This document shows, one piece after another, positions 43,673-56,168 of a stretch of DNA of 64,000 nucleotides. This stretch comes from Hoylesella loescheii (GTDB taxonomy: Bacteria > Bacteroidota > Bacteroidia > Bacteroidales > Bacteroidaceae): assembly GCA_021531755.1 (NCBI GenBank), contig JADYUK010000007.1, positions 62,001 to 126,000 of the forward strand. The letters run 5' to 3'. The notes below the pieces were generated by a model. The model saw only the letters and a list, made by a program, of their open reading frames with translations, searched no databases and was not told where the DNA came from. The first letter of the stretch is position 1, and every line of letters starts with the position of its first letter. A program made the translations under genes and the position numbers.

Positions 43673-46123
43673 TCAACGCGCGACAGGCCGAACCGCTAAG
43701 CCATAGATACGGTAGTCGTAGTCGGTGAGCCAGTAGACACCTCCAGAACGGAAGTAGAGGCCGTACGCGCGGCTGTCGTCGTACTCAGTGGGCGTGCCTG
43801 ACCAGTAGTAGCCGTTGGAGCCTACGCCGTAGAACTCGCCATAACAACGGTAACCGGCAGCAGGCAGGAAGATCTGTCCGCCATTAGGGCCTGTGAACAG
43901 GCGGCCGTTGACACCGTTGAGGGTAGTCCAGACTGATGTGCATGAGTTTATCAGTTCTTGTATCTGAGTAAGTGACGGCGCATCCGCGATCTGTCCCCAT
44001 TCATAGTAACCGCCATAGTCTTCGGGCTTGGAAGCGCCGGCATTGCAGCACGCCCATTTTGTTCCGCTTGGCAGGCCGAGGTCTATCATATGAGGATGAT
44101 GGTCGTCAGGACATGTGTGGGTAGAATGCTTCAGCTGATAATCATGAGGCTCATCATAGACATATTCTGTGTCGCCGGCATATCTGACATAGCCGTAGAG
44201 CCGGGCCGTGGAGTTTGGTTCGTTACGGTAATAAACATAGCGGGTGTCGGTGTATGGAGAGTAATAGTCACGTAGGGAGATGCGGGCTATCGAGCCGTTT
44301 GGGTCTTCATAGACATAGCCCCAGTCTGCAATATTCTCATTGTCTGACGAGCACTCAACCGTAGTGGCCACCTCAAACTTATACTTGTATGTCGTTCCGT
44401 TATAATAGAATCCGCTCTCTGACTCTTCCGATGCCGTCTGCTTGAAGTCTGTTATCTTTGCAGGACACTCCGCAGGCTTCACCTCCGCATACTCCGGCAC
44501 ACGGATGTCGAATTTGTCAAACAGACGCACGACAGGATATGCCTTGTAATTGTAGTTGCCGCTGAGATTCCTGATGGTATAGGACATATCAGGAATAGGC
44601 CATTCGTTCTCCATCCAGTATGTGCCGTCAAAATAAGCCTGATCGTAGATATTGTCTGTGTAATCATACAACACCCATCCCAACTTCACAGGAATGAAGA
44701 TATCATTGGCGACATCGGCCGTCAGTACACCTGTGCCGCTACCTTGCGCCTTCCATTCGGGAGTGGATATATTAGGAAGAAGCGGGCGTGTCGTCTTGAG
44801 GAAGTCAAAACTGAAATCTACGCCCCAGAAGTTCTCACGCTCCTTGAGCCATACACGATAGCCCGGCTCGAACGTAACGCCGAGGGATGTTGTCACCTCG
44901 GCATCCTTCAACATGTCATAAAGCGTAGTGTTCATTCCCTCGTTTGATGTTATGGTGAATGACGACGACACCTTGGGGCCTACGTATGTCGTGAGGTCTA
45001 TTGATGCGAACTTGCGGTTGACGATACCTGCAGCCAGGCTTATCGCCAGGCCTGTCTCGAGGGAGCCGTCAAGGCTGACGCTCCACTCTGGCTTGTCCCA
45101 TGTCGCGTTATGGTAACGCTCGCCAAGAGCGGAGAATCCCTCACCCTCTATATACTTGAAGCCGTCAACGCTGGTGACATGGACAGGCATACCGAAAGAG
45201 AGTCCCATACTGCCAGAGGCCTTGAAGTATGTCGCAAAGACAAGCGAGCCTGTCAGACCGTAGAAGTTCACCGGTATCTCAGCAAACTCCTTTGGCTCAG
45301 GCTCATAGTCTTTACTAATATTCGCCGCGACACCAATATTCCCATCAGCAGAGAAGCGGTATTTGAAATATACCATATCCTTAAGGTTCTCCTCGCCATA
45401 GCACAGCAGATAAACAAGCGTAAGCGACGGATTTTCCAAAGACGTTTCGACAGTAAGATTATCTCCTGCCTTCAGTGTGCCTGTCAAATGAGAAGGAATA
45501 TAGACTTTCTCGTTTGTCCCTGTGGCAAAGTCACGCTTTTGCCCACGGCTTTGGTTCTCCGTATTCTCTGACTCTGCCTTGCCTACTATCATTATCCGCT
45601 CATAGAGGTCGCTGATACCAACCTCCTCACACGAGCAGACAATGCCTGAGGCTGCTGCGGTGACAGACCTCACCCGTCCGCTGAAGCCCTCCTTTATAGG
45701 CTCCTCGTTAGGGTAGGCCAGCAGCACCTGTCCCACCTCCGGAATCAGCTCAGCCGGTATGTCGGCATTGAAGATGATGGTCTGCTCGGTGTATGTCTTA
45801 ACATACTTCAGCCATGAGTCACGGCCGAGCGACACGCCTTGCGCGAGGATAGGGTCAGGAGTGACCATGCGCACGCTATCTATCTTTGAGATAGGTATGC
45901 GGTAGATGCTGTCCGTGGTGTAGAACTCCTGCGTCTGCCATGTGGCGTGCTCCATGCCGTCAACATCATATGTGGAAAAGCGTATGCTGTCAAGGTCTGA
46001 TTTGAGGAATGCGTTCAGTCCGCCGTCATTCAGATAGACATAGACGGCCTCGTATGTCTGTGCGCTGACGCTCACGAAAGGACATGCCATCGCGAGCAGG
46101 AAGAATAATAGTCGTCTCTTCAT
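43673..46123 (-). CDS. Large secreted protein with C-terminal FISUMP domain
   Basis: The 816-residue protein has a signal peptide (MACPFVSVSAQ). An N-terminal region of short strands (residues ~22-95) is followed by a long beta-rich section with no recognised domain. The last ~150 residues form the Fibrobacter succinogenes major-domain (FISUMP, TIGR02145) found in many Bacteroidetes surface proteins: HMIDLGLPSGTKWACCNAGA, GGYYEWGQ, FLPAAGYR, GYYWSGTP and the closing GLAVRPV. No enzyme motif is seen. It overlaps the preceding gene by 4 bp (ATGA), so the two are one operon. An adhesion or surface-layer role is possible. Confidence 0.85.
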   Translation of the reverse strand: MKRRLLFFLLAMACPFVSVSAQTYEAVYVYLNDGGLNAFLKSDLDSIRFSTYDVDGMEHATWQTQEFYTTDSIYRIPISKIDSVRMVTPDPILAQGVSLGRDSWLKYVKTYTEQTIIFNADIPAELIPEVGQVLLAYPNEEPIKEGFSGRVRSVTAAASGIVCSCEEVGISDLYERIMIVGKAESENTENQSRGQKRDFATGTNEKVYIPSHLTGTLKAGDNLTVETSLENPSLTLVYLLCYGEENLKDMVYFKYRFSADGNIGVAANISKDYEPEPKEFAEIPVNFYGLTGSLVFATYFKASGSMGLSFGMPVHVTSVDGFKYIEGEGFSALGERYHNATWDKPEWSVSLDGSLETGLAISLAAGIVNRKFASIDLTTYVGPKVSSSFTITSNEGMNTTLYDMLKDAEVTTSLGVTFEPGYRVWLKERENFWGVDFSFDFLKTTRPLLPNISTPEWKAQGSGTGVLTADVANDIFIPVKLGWVLYDYTDNIYDQAYFDGTYWMENEWPIPDMSYTIRNLSGNYNYKAYPVVRLFDKFDIRVPEYAEVKPAECPAKITDFKQTASEESESGFYYNGTTYKYKFEVATTVECSSDNENIADWGYVYEDPNGSIARISLRDYYSPYTDTRYVYYRNEPNSTARLYGYVRYAGDTEYVYDEPHDYQLKHSTHTCPDDHHPHMIDLGLPSGTKWACCNAGASKPEDYGGYYEWGQIADAPSLTQIQELINSCTSVWTTLNGVNGRLFTGPNGGQIFLPAAGYRCYGEFYGVGSNGYYWSGTPTEYDDSRAYGLYFRSGGVYWLTDYDYRIYGLAVRPVAR

Positions 46124-46593
46124 GGCTTTGTAATCTTAAAGTTAGCGATGGATGTCTTTATAAGATACACGCCAGAGGGGGCAGATGACAACGGCAGGGA
46201 GATATGGCCTGAGGTGTCTGCCTTGCCCTCGGCGACACAGCGACCGTCGGGAGAGAACGCCTGTACGGACGACGACGGGGAGAGGCCGTCCAAGGACAGG
46301 GAGGAGGATGTGACAGCGAAGCGTGGGGCGGCGACTGTCACACGGTCAACGGCTGTGGGGTCGAGATAGCAGAGTGAGTAGCTCTGGACATCATTGCCCG
46401 CGAGGGTCATTCGGCCATCGACAGAGGTGATGATGACATCAATGCCGTCGAACATGACACACGGCTCGCTCTCAAGGAAGAAGACGACATCTTTCCCCGA
46501 GGAGAGCTTCAGACGCATAGCGTTGGCATCCTCAGCATGGGAAGACACCGCTATGACAATGAGAAAGGCTAATAGAGAGAAAAGTCTTTTCAT
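46120..46593 (-). CDS. Secreted protein with T9SS type-A-like C-terminus
   Basis: The 157-residue protein has a signal peptide (LLAFLIVIAVSSHAE) and a short N-terminal beta region. Its last ~60 residues (SVQAFSPDGRCVAEGKADTS...GVYLIKTSIANFKITKP) resemble type-A sorting domains of the type IX secretion system. Little mature sequence remains besides this domain. It is translationally coupled (ATGA overlap) to the 816-residue FISUMP protein downstream, suggesting that the two products work together at the surface. Confidence 0.75.
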   Translation of the reverse strand: MKRLFSLLAFLIVIAVSSHAEDANAMRLKLSSGKDVVFFLESEPCVMFDGIDVIITSVDGRMTLAGNDVQSYSLCYLDPTAVDRVTVAAPRFAVTSSSLSLDGLSPSSSVQAFSPDGRCVAEGKADTSGHISLPLSSAPSGVYLIKTSIANFKITKP

Positions 46594-46785
46594 AAATAAA
46601 TGAGTATTTGGTTTGATGAATAATAATTTGTTGTAGAATTAGGCGTTCATATAATTGCCCGCCTTGACGTATGGAGACATTTTGTCGGAATAAAGAACGT
46701 GGAGCCTGTTCTGTCTCTTGCCGTTTGTATCATTCTGGAATTCAACCCATGTGCTGGGTCGATTATTATCCAATTACATGCGGGG

Positions 46786-47439
46786 CTACCCCTCCTCCAC
46801 ATCATTAAAACAAGGGAAGGCCTCGCCCTTTGTCAGCCATGATAAACCGAATAGATGCAAGAGGATAATCTCGATTATCATGACAGAATAGCCAGGAGCA
46901 TCACACAGCGAGAGTATGGCAAAGAGAATCTCAAACAGCAGCATGCCTCCTCCACAGATGCGGTAGATGCGGTTGCGGATGACTTTACGCGATGTCATAA
47001 CGCCATCACTCTTCGTGAAAAGGAAATAGCTGTTGAACGCTATCAGCAGGAAGAAAAGCGACGCACACCCATTATGCAGATACTGGGATATCTCGATGGG
47101 TATCTGGAAGAATCCGACGGGTGTCCCCTCGGGTATCCATGACACACTGCACGGGAAAAGCACTACGCCAAGACCAAACACGCCACTCAAGCTGGTCACC
47201 CAGTTGTCCGTCTTGTTATACCCTATGTAGGATATAAGCACCAATGAAGCGGGACACAACACTCCGACCAAGGCGGGAGACTGATAGTAGGTGGCAGATA
47301 TGCTCCACCACCATTCGGGACTGGGATGAGGCGTCAGGCCAGCTGAGAATAATGCCAACCATGGCAATACGACACCAAGCAATCCGCAGACATTGCGGAT
47401 GCGCATATACATCTTTCGTTCTTTGCTTTGCAGTTCCAT
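46786..47439 (-). CDS. Integral membrane protein, unknown (six helices)
   Basis: The 217-residue protein has about six hydrophobic segments (for example GLLGVVLPWLALFSAGL, ALVGVLCPASLVLISYIGY, SLFFLLIAFNSYFLF, IIEIILLHLFGLSWL) and short polar loops. A loop near residue 45 reads EWWWSISATYYQ. It is reminiscent of DUF998-type proteins but I could not assign it. It ends 204 bp upstream (in the minus sense) of the secreted-protein pair. Confidence 0.75.
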   Translation of the reverse strand: MELQSKERKMYMRIRNVCGLLGVVLPWLALFSAGLTPHPSPEWWWSISATYYQSPALVGVLCPASLVLISYIGYNKTDNWVTSLSGVFGLGVVLFPCSVSWIPEGTPVGFFQIPIEISQYLHNGCASLFFLLIAFNSYFLFTKSDGVMTSRKVIRNRIYRICGGGMLLFEILFAILSLCDAPGYSVMIIEIILLHLFGLSWLTKGEAFPCFNDVEEG

Positions 47440-47571
47440 AGTAATTGTTTGAGAGATTATGATGAGTAAACATCTTGCAGGTCATTCATTTTCATCTGGC
47501 AGAAAAGGTCTGTCACTCTGCCAGGACAAACAAGAATGAGCCATAAAGTCGGTTTTACCGCACACCAGCTA

Positions 47572-47628
47572 AAAAAAAAGAATCAAACCCTTCCGCTTCA
47601 GAGAAGTCTGGAAGAATCTGATTCTTTT
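47572..47628 (-). terminator. Intrinsic terminator after rpoC
   Basis: Read on the minus strand, AAAAGAATCA pairs with TGATTCTTTT, with an inner CTTCC/GGAAG pairing, and is followed by a run of eight or nine T. It lies about 15 bp after the rpoC stop and ends the whole tRNA-tuf-rpl-rpo transcription unit. Confidence 0.85.
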
Positions 47629-47642
47629 ATGATATTTATGTC

Positions 47643-50600
47643 TTATGCGTCTATCTCGCCATCAACGAAGTCAAGGACATTGCGCTTGTTGGCCTGCATA
47701 CGCTCATACTCCTCTTTGCTGCCGACGATAATCTTGTCGAACTCGCGCAGACCAGTACCTGCAGGTATGAGGTGACCCGCAATGACATTCTCCTTCATGC
47801 CGACAAGGTTGTCTGACTTGCCACGGATAGCGGCTTCGTTAAGCACCTTTGTCGTCTCCTGGAACGATGCTGCTGACATGAACGACTTGGTAGCGAGGGC
47901 TGCTCGTGTGATACCCTGGAGTATCTGTGTTGATGTTGCAGGTATAGCATCACGGACAACAACAGGACGGAGGTCACGACGCTTGAGGCTTGAGTTCTCA
48001 TCGCGAAGACGACGGGCTGTGACAATCTCACCCTTATGGAGTGTCTCTGAATCGCCTGCATCAACGACAACTTTCTTGCCCCATATGCGGTCATTCTCCT
48101 CACGGAAGTCGAGCTTGTCGACAAGCTCCTGCTCAAGGAAGTTGGTGTCGCCCGGCTCATTAATCTGTACCTTGCGCATCATCTGGCGCACGATAATCTC
48201 AAAGTGCTTCTCGTTAATCTTCACACCCTGGAGACGATATACGCCCTGTACCTCATTGACAATATACTCCTGCACAGCGGTTGGACCCTTGATAGCAAGG
48301 ATATCACCCGGAGTGATGACACCGTCAGAAAGCGGAGTACCGGCACGTACAGCGTCATGCTCCTGTACAAGAATCTGCTTTGACTGTGGAATGAGATATT
48401 TACGCTGGTCGCCTGTCTTAGATGTCACAATGACCTCACGGTTACCACGTCGTACCTTACCCATTGTCACCTCACCATCAATCTCGCTGACGACAGCAGG
48501 GTTAGAAGGGTTGCGCGCCTCGAACAGCTCTGTCACTCGTGGGAGACCACCGGTGATATCGCCTACCTTGGCGACATTGCGTGGTATCTTCACGATTGTT
48601 GTACCAGTTGAGATCATTGCACCATCCTCTACAACAACGTGGCCATCACGTGGGAAGTAGTATGTTCCAAGAACCTCGCCGTTAGCGTCAACGACATCAC
48701 ATGTAGGAACAAGGCTCCTGTCCTTAGAGTCGATGATAATCTTCTCTGTAAGGCCTGTGGTATCGTCGGTCTCAGCACGGAATGTCTTGCCCTCAACGAC
48801 ACTATTGAAGCGGAGCTTACCTGCGTACTCTGACACGATGACTGCATTGAATGGGTCCCAACGTGCTATGACATCACCTTTCTTGACAACATCGCCATGC
48901 TTGAAGTAAAGCGATGAGCCATAAGGCACATTCTGGCTTGACATGGCAATACCTGTGTTAGGATCAACGAAGCGAACCTCTGCAAGACGGCTGACAACCA
49001 TCTGGCAATCAACAGCCATAGAACCCTCATTCTCCTCATGGTATGGCACTGTGCGAAGCTCCTCAAACTCAAGACGCGCCTCGTTCTTGGCAACGATAGT
49101 GGCGTTTGCGGCTGCGTTACCTGCGACACCACCGGCATGGAAAGTACGAAGTGTCAGCTGTGTTCCTGGCTCACCGATAGCCTGTGCTGCGATGACACCT
49201 ACTGCCTCACCCTTCTGTACCATGCGGGCTGTGGCGAGGTTACGGCCGTAACACTTGCGGCAGACACCGGTACGAGACTCACATGTGAGGACTGAGCGTA
49301 TCTCAACACTCTCAATGCCGGCGTCCTCTATTGCCTTCGCACGCGCCTCGTTAATCTCCTCACCTGAAGGACAGATAACAAGACCGGTATGTGGATCGAG
49401 AACATCATGGACAGACACACGGCCGAGAATACGGCTGTAGAGTGAGGCGATAATCTCATCACCACTCTTCAACGCTGTACATGTAAGGCCACGGAGTGTG
49501 CCACAGTCATCCTCATTGATGATGACGTCGTGGGAGACATCGACAAGACGACGGGTAAGATATCCGGCATCAGCTGTCTTCATGGCAGTATCGGCAAGAC
49601 CCTTACGGGCACCGTGAGACGCAATGAAGTACTCAAGCACAGACATTCCCTCCTTGAAGTTTGACAAGATAGGGTTCTCAATCGTTGAACGCTCGTCAGC
49701 ACCTGCCTTCTGTGGCTTAGCCATAAGACCACGGATACCGGAGAGCTGCTTAATCTGGTCCTTAGAACCACGGGCTCCTGAGTCAAGCATCATGAACACG
49801 GCGTTGAAACCCTGGTCGGCCTCTGTCATCTCCTTCATAAGGATATTGCCTATGTCATTATTGACGTGGGTCCATGTATCGATAACCTGGTTGTAACGCT
49901 CAGTGTCGGTTATGAAGCCCATCTCATAGTTCGCTGTAATCTGCTTAACCTCCTCGTTACCACGACGGATAAGGTCCTCTTTCTCAGGCGGGATGATGAT
50001 ATCATCAAGGTTGAATGAAAGTCCTGCCTGATATGCCATGCGGTAGCCAAGGTTCTTGATACCATCAAGGAACTCACAGGCACGGGCGAAACCAACCTCT
50101 TTGATGACATCGGCAATGATATCACGGAGTGACGACTTGGAAATGACCTTATTGACAAATCCCATCTCGTCAGGTACGATGTCATTGACAATAACTCGTC
50201 CGACAGAGGTCTCCACCATGCGGCGGACACGCTTGCCATCAACGATGTCGTTGACAACAACCTTCACTGGCGCATGAAGGTCGAGCTTCTTGTCATTGTA
50301 GGCAATGATGGCCTCTTCTGGTCCATAGAATGTAAGTCCTTCTCCCTTTGCACCAGGACGCAGCTTGGTGATGTAGTAAAGACCAAGAACCATATCCTGT
50401 GATGGCACAGTGATAGGAGCGCCATTGGCTGGGTTAAGGATATTGTGGCTCTGAAGCATGAGAATCTGAGCCTCAAGCACTGCCTCGTTTGACAATGGGA
50501 GATGGACAGCCATCTGGTCACCATCGAAGTCGGCATTGAACGCCGTACATGCGAGTGGGTGGAGCTGGATTGCCTTGCCCTCAATCATCTTAGGCTGGAA

Positions 50601-51983
50601 AGCCTGAATACCAAGACGGTGAAGTGTAGGAGCACGGTTGAGAAGAACTGGGTGTCCCTTCATGACATTCTCAAGAATGTCGAAGATAATCGGCTCACGA
50701 CGGTCGACAATACGCTTTGCTGACTTTACTGTCTTCACGATGCCACGCTCGATAAGCTTGCGGATGATGAATGGCTTATATAGCTCTGCTGCCATGAGTT
50801 TTGGCAGACCGCACTCACCCATCTTAAGCTCTGGGCCGACAACGATAACTGAACGTGCAGAATAGTCAACACGCTTACCGAGGAGATTCTGGCGGAAACG
50901 TCCAGCCTTACCCTTCAGTGAGTCAGAGAGTGACTTGAGCGGACGGTTGCTCTCACTCTTAACGGCTGATGCCTTACGGCTGTTATCGAAGAGAGAGTCG
51001 ACAGCCTCCTGAAGCATACGCTTCTCGTTACGGAGAATAACCTCAGGAGCATGAATCTCCATAAGTCTCTTCAGACGGTTGTTACGTATGATGACACGAC
51101 GATAGAGATCATTGAGGTCAGAAGTGGCGAAACGTCCACCATCAAGCGGAACGAGAGGACGAAGCTCTGGTGGTGTGACAGGAAGAATCTTGAGAATCAT
51201 CCACTCAGGACGGTTGATATCCTTACTGCTGCGGAAAGCCTCAACTACCTGCAGACGCTTCAGCGCCTCACTCTTACGCTGCTGTGATGTGTCGCTGTTG
51301 GCACGGTCGCGAAGCTCATAAGAGAGGGAATCAAGGTCAAGTGACTGGAGAAGCATGTATATTGCCTCTGCACCCATCTTGACGACAAACTTGTTTGGGT
51401 CATCGTCTGGAAGAAGCTCATTCTCTTCAGAAAGGATACCATTGTCATATAAAGACATGAGATCCTCCTCTGACAGGAGATCGAACTTACGGTATACATT
51501 ATCCTCTATGGTACGCTCGTCATCCTCATTCTTTGGGCCGAGCACACCTGGCTGGACAACAACATACTTCTCATAATAGATAACAGACTCAAGCTTCTTG
51601 GTAGGCATTCCCAAGAGATAGCCTATCTTGCTTGGGAGTGAGCGGAAATACCATATATGAGCAACAGGGACTACGAGCTCGATGTGTCCCGAGCGCTCGC
51701 GGCGTACCTTCTTCTCTGTCACCTCTACACCACAACGGTCGCAGACGATGCCACGGTAGCGGATACGCTTGTACTTGCCGCAGGCGCACTCAAAGTCTTT
51801 TGTCGGACCGAAGATGCGCTCGCAGAAGAGGCCGTCACGCTCTGGTTTATATGTGCGGTAGTTGATGGTCTCTGGTTTTGTGACCTCACCGTACGAGTTC
51901 TCGAGTATTTCTTCAGGAGAAGCGATACCAATGGTTATCTTGGTGAAATTGTTCTTTATCTTTGTATCTTTCTTGAAAGCCAT
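47643..51983 (-). CDS. rpoC: DNA-directed RNA polymerase beta' subunit
   Basis: The 1446-residue subunit opens with [20 protein letters not shown]. It shows the N-terminal zinc ribbon (CACGKYKR...CDRCG), the catalytic Mg-binding loop [17 protein letters not shown], the bridge-helix and trigger-loop region ([35 protein letters not shown]) and the second zinc site ([13 protein letters not shown]). It is a single intact frame of the length expected for Bacteroidetes. It follows rpoB after 163 bp that contain nothing recognisable. Many open frames antisense to it are shadows. Confidence 0.99.
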   Translation of the reverse strand: MAFKKDTKIKNNFTKITIGIASPEEILENSYGEVTKPETINYRTYKPERDGLFCERIFGPTKDFECACGKYKRIRYRGIVCDRCGVEVTEKKVRRERSGHIELVVPVAHIWYFRSLPSKIGYLLGMPTKKLESVIYYEKYVVVQPGVLGPKNEDDERTIEDNVYRKFDLLSEEDLMSLYDNGILSEENELLPDDDPNKFVVKMGAEAIYMLLQSLDLDSLSYELRDRANSDTSQQRKSEALKRLQVVEAFRSSKDINRPEWMILKILPVTPPELRPLVPLDGGRFATSDLNDLYRRVIIRNNRLKRLMEIHAPEVILRNEKRMLQEAVDSLFDNSRKASAVKSESNRPLKSLSDSLKGKAGRFRQNLLGKRVDYSARSVIVVGPELKMGECGLPKLMAAELYKPFIIRKLIERGIVKTVKSAKRIVDRREPIIFDILENVMKGHPVLLNRAPTLHRLGIQAFQPKMIEGKAIQLHPLACTAFNADFDGDQMAVHLPLSNEAVLEAQILMLQSHNILNPANGAPITVPSQDMVLGLYYITKLRPGAKGEGLTFYGPEEAIIAYNDKKLDLHAPVKVVVNDIVDGKRVRRMVETSVGRVIVNDIVPDEMGFVNKVISKSSLRDIIADVIKEVGFARACEFLDGIKNLGYRMAYQAGLSFNLDDIIIPPEKEDLIRRGNEEVKQITANYEMGFITDTERYNQVIDTWTHVNNDIGNILMKEMTEADQGFNAVFMMLDSGARGSKDQIKQLSGIRGLMAKPQKAGADERSTIENPILSNFKEGMSVLEYFIASHGARKGLADTAMKTADAGYLTRRLVDVSHDVIINEDDCGTLRGLTCTALKSGDEIIASLYSRILGRVSVHDVLDPHTGLVICPSGEEINEARAKAIEDAGIESVEIRSVLTCESRTGVCRKCYGRNLATARMVQKGEAVGVIAAQAIGEPGTQLTLRTFHAGGVAGNAAANATIVAKNEARLEFEELRTVPYHEENEGSMAVDCQMVVSRLAEVRFVDPNTGIAMSSQNVPYGSSLYFKHGDVVKKGDVIARWDPFNAVIVSEYAGKLRFNSVVEGKTFRAETDDTTGLTEKIIIDSKDRSLVPTCDVVDANGEVLGTYYFPRDGHVVVEDGAMISTGTTIVKIPRNVAKVGDITGGLPRVTELFEARNPSNPAVVSEIDGEVTMGKVRRGNREVIVTSKTGDQRKYLIPQSKQILVQEHDAVRAGTPLSDGVITPGDILAIKGPTAVQEYIVNEVQGVYRLQGVKINEKHFEIIVRQMMRKVQINEPGDTNFLEQELVDKLDFREENDRIWGKKVVVDAGDSETLHKGEIVTARRLRDENSSLKRRDLRPVVVRDAIPATSTQILQGITRAALATKSFMSAASFQETTKVLNEAAIRGKSDNLVGMKENVIAGHLIPAGTGLREFDKIIVGSKEEYERMQANKRNVLDFVDGEIDA

Positions 51984-52146
51984 AGTTTTCTTTGGTTTTT
52001 TGCTTTTAACAAATTGGCATTGTGATGAACTATATGGTAGGACGTTGATAGTTGTATCTTTCCTGTCACCTGAGGACAGTCAGTCCATCTGCTTGGCAGG
52101 TATCCCACCTGTTCATCACATCGCCTTGTTACAGATAACCTGTTAT

Positions 52147-55100
52147 TTAGTCAAGTCTGATGCTCAGGCCAAGACCGCGCAACTCGTGCAGAAGCACATT
52201 GAGTGACTCTGGTATGCCTGGTGTAGGCATTGGGTCGCCCTTCACGATAGCCTCGTAAGAGCGGCTACGCCCTGTGACATCATCTGACTTGATAGTAAGA
52301 ATCTCCTGTAGAACATGGCTCGCGCCGAATGCCTCAAGCGCCCAAACCTCCATCTCTCCGAAGCGCTGGCCACCAAACTGTGCCTTACCTCCAAGAGGTT
52401 GCTGAGTGATAAGAGAGTACGGACCGATAGAACGAGCGTGCATCTTATCCTCTACCATATGGCCGAGCTTAAGGAAGTATGTTATACCTACAGTAGCAGG
52501 CTGGTCGAACATCTCGCCCGTCTCACCATCGTAGAGGTGAGTAGAGCAATAGCGAGGCAGACCTGCCTTGTCTGTCCATTCGTTAAGGTCATCAAGCTTG
52601 GCACCATCAAATATAGGAGTCGCAAACTTCACACCGAGCTGTTTGCCGGCAGCGCCAAGCACAGCCTCGAATATCTGTCCGAGGTTCATACGCGAAGGCA
52701 CGCCAAGAGGGTTAAGCACCAAGTCGACAGGACGGCCATCGGCAAGGAACGGCATGTCTTCCTGACGGACAATCTTTGACACGATACCTTTGTTACCGTG
52801 ACGTCCGGCAAGCTTGTCGCCAACACCAATCTTGCGTTTCTTTGCGATATACACCTTAGCCATATGGAGGATGCCTGAAGGCAGCTCGTCGCCGATGGTG
52901 ATGGCATACTTCTTACGTTTCAGCTCTGCATCAAGAAGCTTATACTTGCGTATATAGTTCATGATGAGCTTCTGTATGAGGGTATCGGTATGCTCGTCGC
53001 CAGTCCATCCATTTGACTGGATGCCGTCATACTCAAGGTTTGAGAGGTTTGTGGCAGTGAAGATTCCACCCTTGGTGATAATCTCAGCGCCAGTATAATC
53101 CTTCACACCCATTGACTTCTTGCCGTCAGTAAGTGTGAGGAGCTTGTCAATGAGAATACCCTTAAGGTCTGAGTTCTTAGCCTCATACTCCTGGTCAATC
53201 TTCTCGAGGACTATCTTGTCCTGCTTCTTTGACTCACGTGTCTTAATTGCACGGGAGAAGAGCTTCTTGTCGATAACGACACCAGAGAGTGAAGGGTTCG
53301 CCTTGAGTGAAGAGTCTTTCACATCACCAGCCTTGTCACCGAAGATGGCACGGAGGAGTTTCTCCTCTGGTGAAGGATCGCTCTCACCCTTAGGTGATAT
53401 CTTGCCAATCATGATATCGCCTGGCTCAACTCTTGCACCGATGCGTATGATACCATTGTCGTCAAGATCCTTTGTAGCTTCCTCAGACACGTTAGGTATA
53501 TCAGAAGTGAATTCCTCAACACCACGCTTTGTCTCTCTAACATCAAGAGAGTACTCGTCAACATGTACAGAAGTCAGGATATCCTCACGCACGACGCGCT
53601 CATTAAGGACGATAGCGTCCTCATAGTTATATCCTTTCCAAGGCATGTAAGCGACAAGGAGGTTGCGTCCGAGAGCGAGCTCGCCATTCTCTGTTGCATA
53701 TCCCTCTGTCAGGATATCACCCTTCTTAACGCGCTGTCCCTTATTACAAATAGGACGGAGGTCGATTACCATGTTCTGGTTAGTACGGCGGAACTTTGGT
53801 ATTCTGTATTCCTTGAGAGCAGGCTCAAAGCTTACGAACTCCTCGTCGTCTGTGCGGTCATAGAGGATGCGTATTGTAGTGGCGTCAACATATTCGATGA
53901 CACCATCGCCATCAGCAGTTATCATGGTGCGTGAATCCTCGCAGACCTGTTTCTCAAGGCCTGTACCCACGATAGGAGCGTCATTATGGATGAGAGGCAC
54001 AGCCTGTCTCATCATGTTACATCCCATGAGTGCGCGGTGACCATCGTCATGCTCGAGGAATGGGATAAGACCTGCAGACACAGAGGCAATCTGCTGTGGA
54101 GCGACATCCATGAGGTCAACATCTGTTGGAGGCACGACAGGGAAATCAGCATCCTGGCGACACTTTACGACCTCACGGATGAATGTACCGTCATCGTTAA
54201 GTGGGGCGTTGCCCTGTCCGATGATGTGCTTCTCCTCCTCTTCTGCTGTGAGATACTCCACGTGGTCATTGTCAAGGTCGACTATGCCGTCGTTAACTCG
54301 ACGGTAAGGAGTCTCTATGAAGCCGAGGTTGTTAATCTGGGCATACATACAGAGAGAAGAGATAAGTCCGATGTTAGGACCCTCAGGACTCTCGATAGGA
54401 CAGAGGCGTCCATAGTGAGTATAGTGAACGTCACGAACCTCAAAGCCTGCACGCTCACGGGAGAGACCGCCAGGACCGAGTGCCGAAAGACGGCGCTTGT
54501 GTGTCACCTCGGCCAGAGGGTTGGTCTGGTCCATGAACTGTGACAGAGGGTTTGTGCCGAAGAAAGAGTTTATAACACTCGAGATTGTCTTTGCGTTGAT
54601 AAGGTCTGTCGGGTTGAATGTCTCGTTGTCACGGACATTCATACGCTCACGAATGGTACGGCTCATGCGTGCCAGACCGATTGAGAACTGGTTGGCAAGC
54701 TGCTCGCCGACAGTTTTCACACGACGGTTTGACAGGTGGTCAATATCATCAACCGTTGCGCTTGAGTTGATAAGGTTGATGAGATACTTTATGATACAGA
54801 TGATATCCTCCTTTGTAAGGATGCGCACATCCATATCTGTATCAAGATTGAGTTTCTTGTTGATGCGGTAGCGTCCGACCTCACCGAGGTCATATCGCTT
54901 ATCAGAGAAGAAGAGGTTCTGTATCACCTCACGTGCTGAAGCCTCATCAGCAGGGTCGGCATTACGGAGCTGACGATAGATATAATATACCGCCTCTTTC
55001 TCAGAGTTAGAGCTATCCTTGGCGAGTGTGTTGAAGATAATAGAATACTTTCCGCTGTTCTCCTCGTCCTTTGACAAGAGGATAGTTGCTGCTCCGCTGT

Positions 55101-55959
55101 CAAGGATCTGATCAATGTTTTCCTCGGAGATAATTGTGCCACGATCTATGATGACATCATTTCGCTCTATTGAAACAAGCTCACCTGTATCCTCATCGGC
55201 ATAGTCCTCATACCAGCTCTTCATGATATTGGCGGCGAGTATACGTCCGATGCATGCGTTAAGGTTCTTCTTGTTGACCTTAACCTCCTCAGCGAGGTCG
55301 AAAATCTGGAGAATATCCTTATCCTTCTCGAATCCGATAGCACGAAGAAGAGTTGTTACAGGCAGTTTCTTCTTACGGTCAATGTAAGCATACATGACAT
55401 TATTGATATCAGTAGCGAACTCTATCCATGAACCCTTGAATGGGATAATACGTGCAGAATAGAGTACGGTACCATTAGCATGTACGCCCTGTCCGAAGAA
55501 AACACCTGGCGAGCGGTGAAGCTGTGCGACAACAACACGCTCAGCACCATTTATAACAAATGTGCCGTTGCTTGTCATATAAGGAATTGTACCGAGGAAG
55601 ACATCCTGCGTGACAGTATTGAACTCTTCATGATCAGGATCAGTACAGTAGAGTTTCATTCTTGCCTTCAAGGGTACGCTATATGTCAATCCTCTCTCGA
55701 GACACTCATCAATAGTGTAGCGTGGAGGGTCGATATAGTAATCCAGGAACTCAAGTACGAAATTGTTACGAGTATCGGTAATAGGGAAGTTCTCGGCGAA
55801 CACCTTATAAAGACCGTCGTTCTTGCGTTCCTCAGGCGGAGTATCTAACTGTAGAAAGTCTCTGAAAGACTCAAGCTGCACATCGAGGAAATCCGGATAA
55901 GGCATCGGATTCTTCACTCTGGCAAAATTCACTCTATTGTCAATAACTTTTGTTGCCAT
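52147..55959 (-). CDS. rpoB: DNA-directed RNA polymerase beta subunit
   Basis: The 1270-residue subunit has the conserved lobe, fork and flap regions. The rifampicin pocket reads [20 protein letters not shown] then SALGPGG, with wild-type residues at the usual resistance positions (Asp, His and Ser present). The C-terminal anchor ends in [17 protein letters not shown]. It lies downstream of rplL, separated by 209 bp that contain a hairpin (56085-56117) which could set the ribosomal-protein to polymerase ratio. Confidence 0.99.
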   Translation of the reverse strand: MATKVIDNRVNFARVKNPMPYPDFLDVQLESFRDFLQLDTPPEERKNDGLYKVFAENFPITDTRNNFVLEFLDYYIDPPRYTIDECLERGLTYSVPLKARMKLYCTDPDHEEFNTVTQDVFLGTIPYMTSNGTFVINGAERVVVAQLHRSPGVFFGQGVHANGTVLYSARIIPFKGSWIEFATDINNVMYAYIDRKKKLPVTTLLRAIGFEKDKDILQIFDLAEEVKVNKKNLNACIGRILAANIMKSWYEDYADEDTGELVSIERNDVIIDRGTIISEENIDQILDSGAATILLSKDEENSGKYSIIFNTLAKDSSNSEKEAVYYIYRQLRNADPADEASAREVIQNLFFSDKRYDLGEVGRYRINKKLNLDTDMDVRILTKEDIICIIKYLINLINSSATVDDIDHLSNRRVKTVGEQLANQFSIGLARMSRTIRERMNVRDNETFNPTDLINAKTISSVINSFFGTNPLSQFMDQTNPLAEVTHKRRLSALGPGGLSRERAGFEVRDVHYTHYGRLCPIESPEGPNIGLISSLCMYAQINNLGFIETPYRRVNDGIVDLDNDHVEYLTAEEEEKHIIGQGNAPLNDDGTFIREVVKCRQDADFPVVPPTDVDLMDVAPQQIASVSAGLIPFLEHDDGHRALMGCNMMRQAVPLIHNDAPIVGTGLEKQVCEDSRTMITADGDGVIEYVDATTIRILYDRTDDEEFVSFEPALKEYRIPKFRRTNQNMVIDLRPICNKGQRVKKGDILTEGYATENGELALGRNLLVAYMPWKGYNYEDAIVLNERVVREDILTSVHVDEYSLDVRETKRGVEEFTSDIPNVSEEATKDLDDNGIIRIGARVEPGDIMIGKISPKGESDPSPEEKLLRAIFGDKAGDVKDSSLKANPSLSGVVIDKKLFSRAIKTRESKKQDKIVLEKIDQEYEAKNSDLKGILIDKLLTLTDGKKSMGVKDYTGAEIITKGGIFTATNLSNLEYDGIQSNGWTGDEHTDTLIQKLIMNYIRKYKLLDAELKRKKYAITIGDELPSGILHMAKVYIAKKRKIGVGDKLAGRHGNKGIVSKIVRQEDMPFLADGRPVDLVLNPLGVPSRMNLGQIFEAVLGAAGKQLGVKFATPIFDGAKLDDLNEWTDKAGLPRYCSTHLYDGETGEMFDQPATVGITYFLKLGHMVEDKMHARSIGPYSLITQQPLGGKAQFGGQRFGEMEVWALEAFGASHVLQEILTIKSDDVTGRSRSYEAIVKGDPMPTPGIPESLNVLLHELRGLGLSIRLD

Positions 55960-56084
55960 CTAAGAATAATAAGGGTTATTATCGCACATTATGTACAAAG
56001 CAGAGAATCTAATCCCTATAGAGCGTCAGGAGGGTTGTTGATTCTCTAATAACTATGACATGTGAGGGGTGTTACACAAAGAAA

Positions 56085-56117
56085 GGTTAAGACCTCTCTA
56101 CTTGAGAGATCTTAACC
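56085..56117 (-). terminator. Attenuator-like hairpin between rplL and rpoB
   Basis: GGTTAAGA/TCTTAACC plus an inner CTCTC/GAGAG stem; on the minus strand it is followed by TTTCTTTG. The position matches that of the partial terminator between rplL and rpoB in E. coli. Confidence 0.65.
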
Positions 56118-56168
56118 AATGTTATTCTAAAACGTTTATAGACGTCCGAAAAATCAAGTCAAGCGATA

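Noticed and set aside
47643..55959. Many open frames of 60-290 codons antisense to rpoC and rpoB
   Set aside because: They are explained by codon bias of the essential genes on the other strand and have no conserved motifs or promoters of their own.
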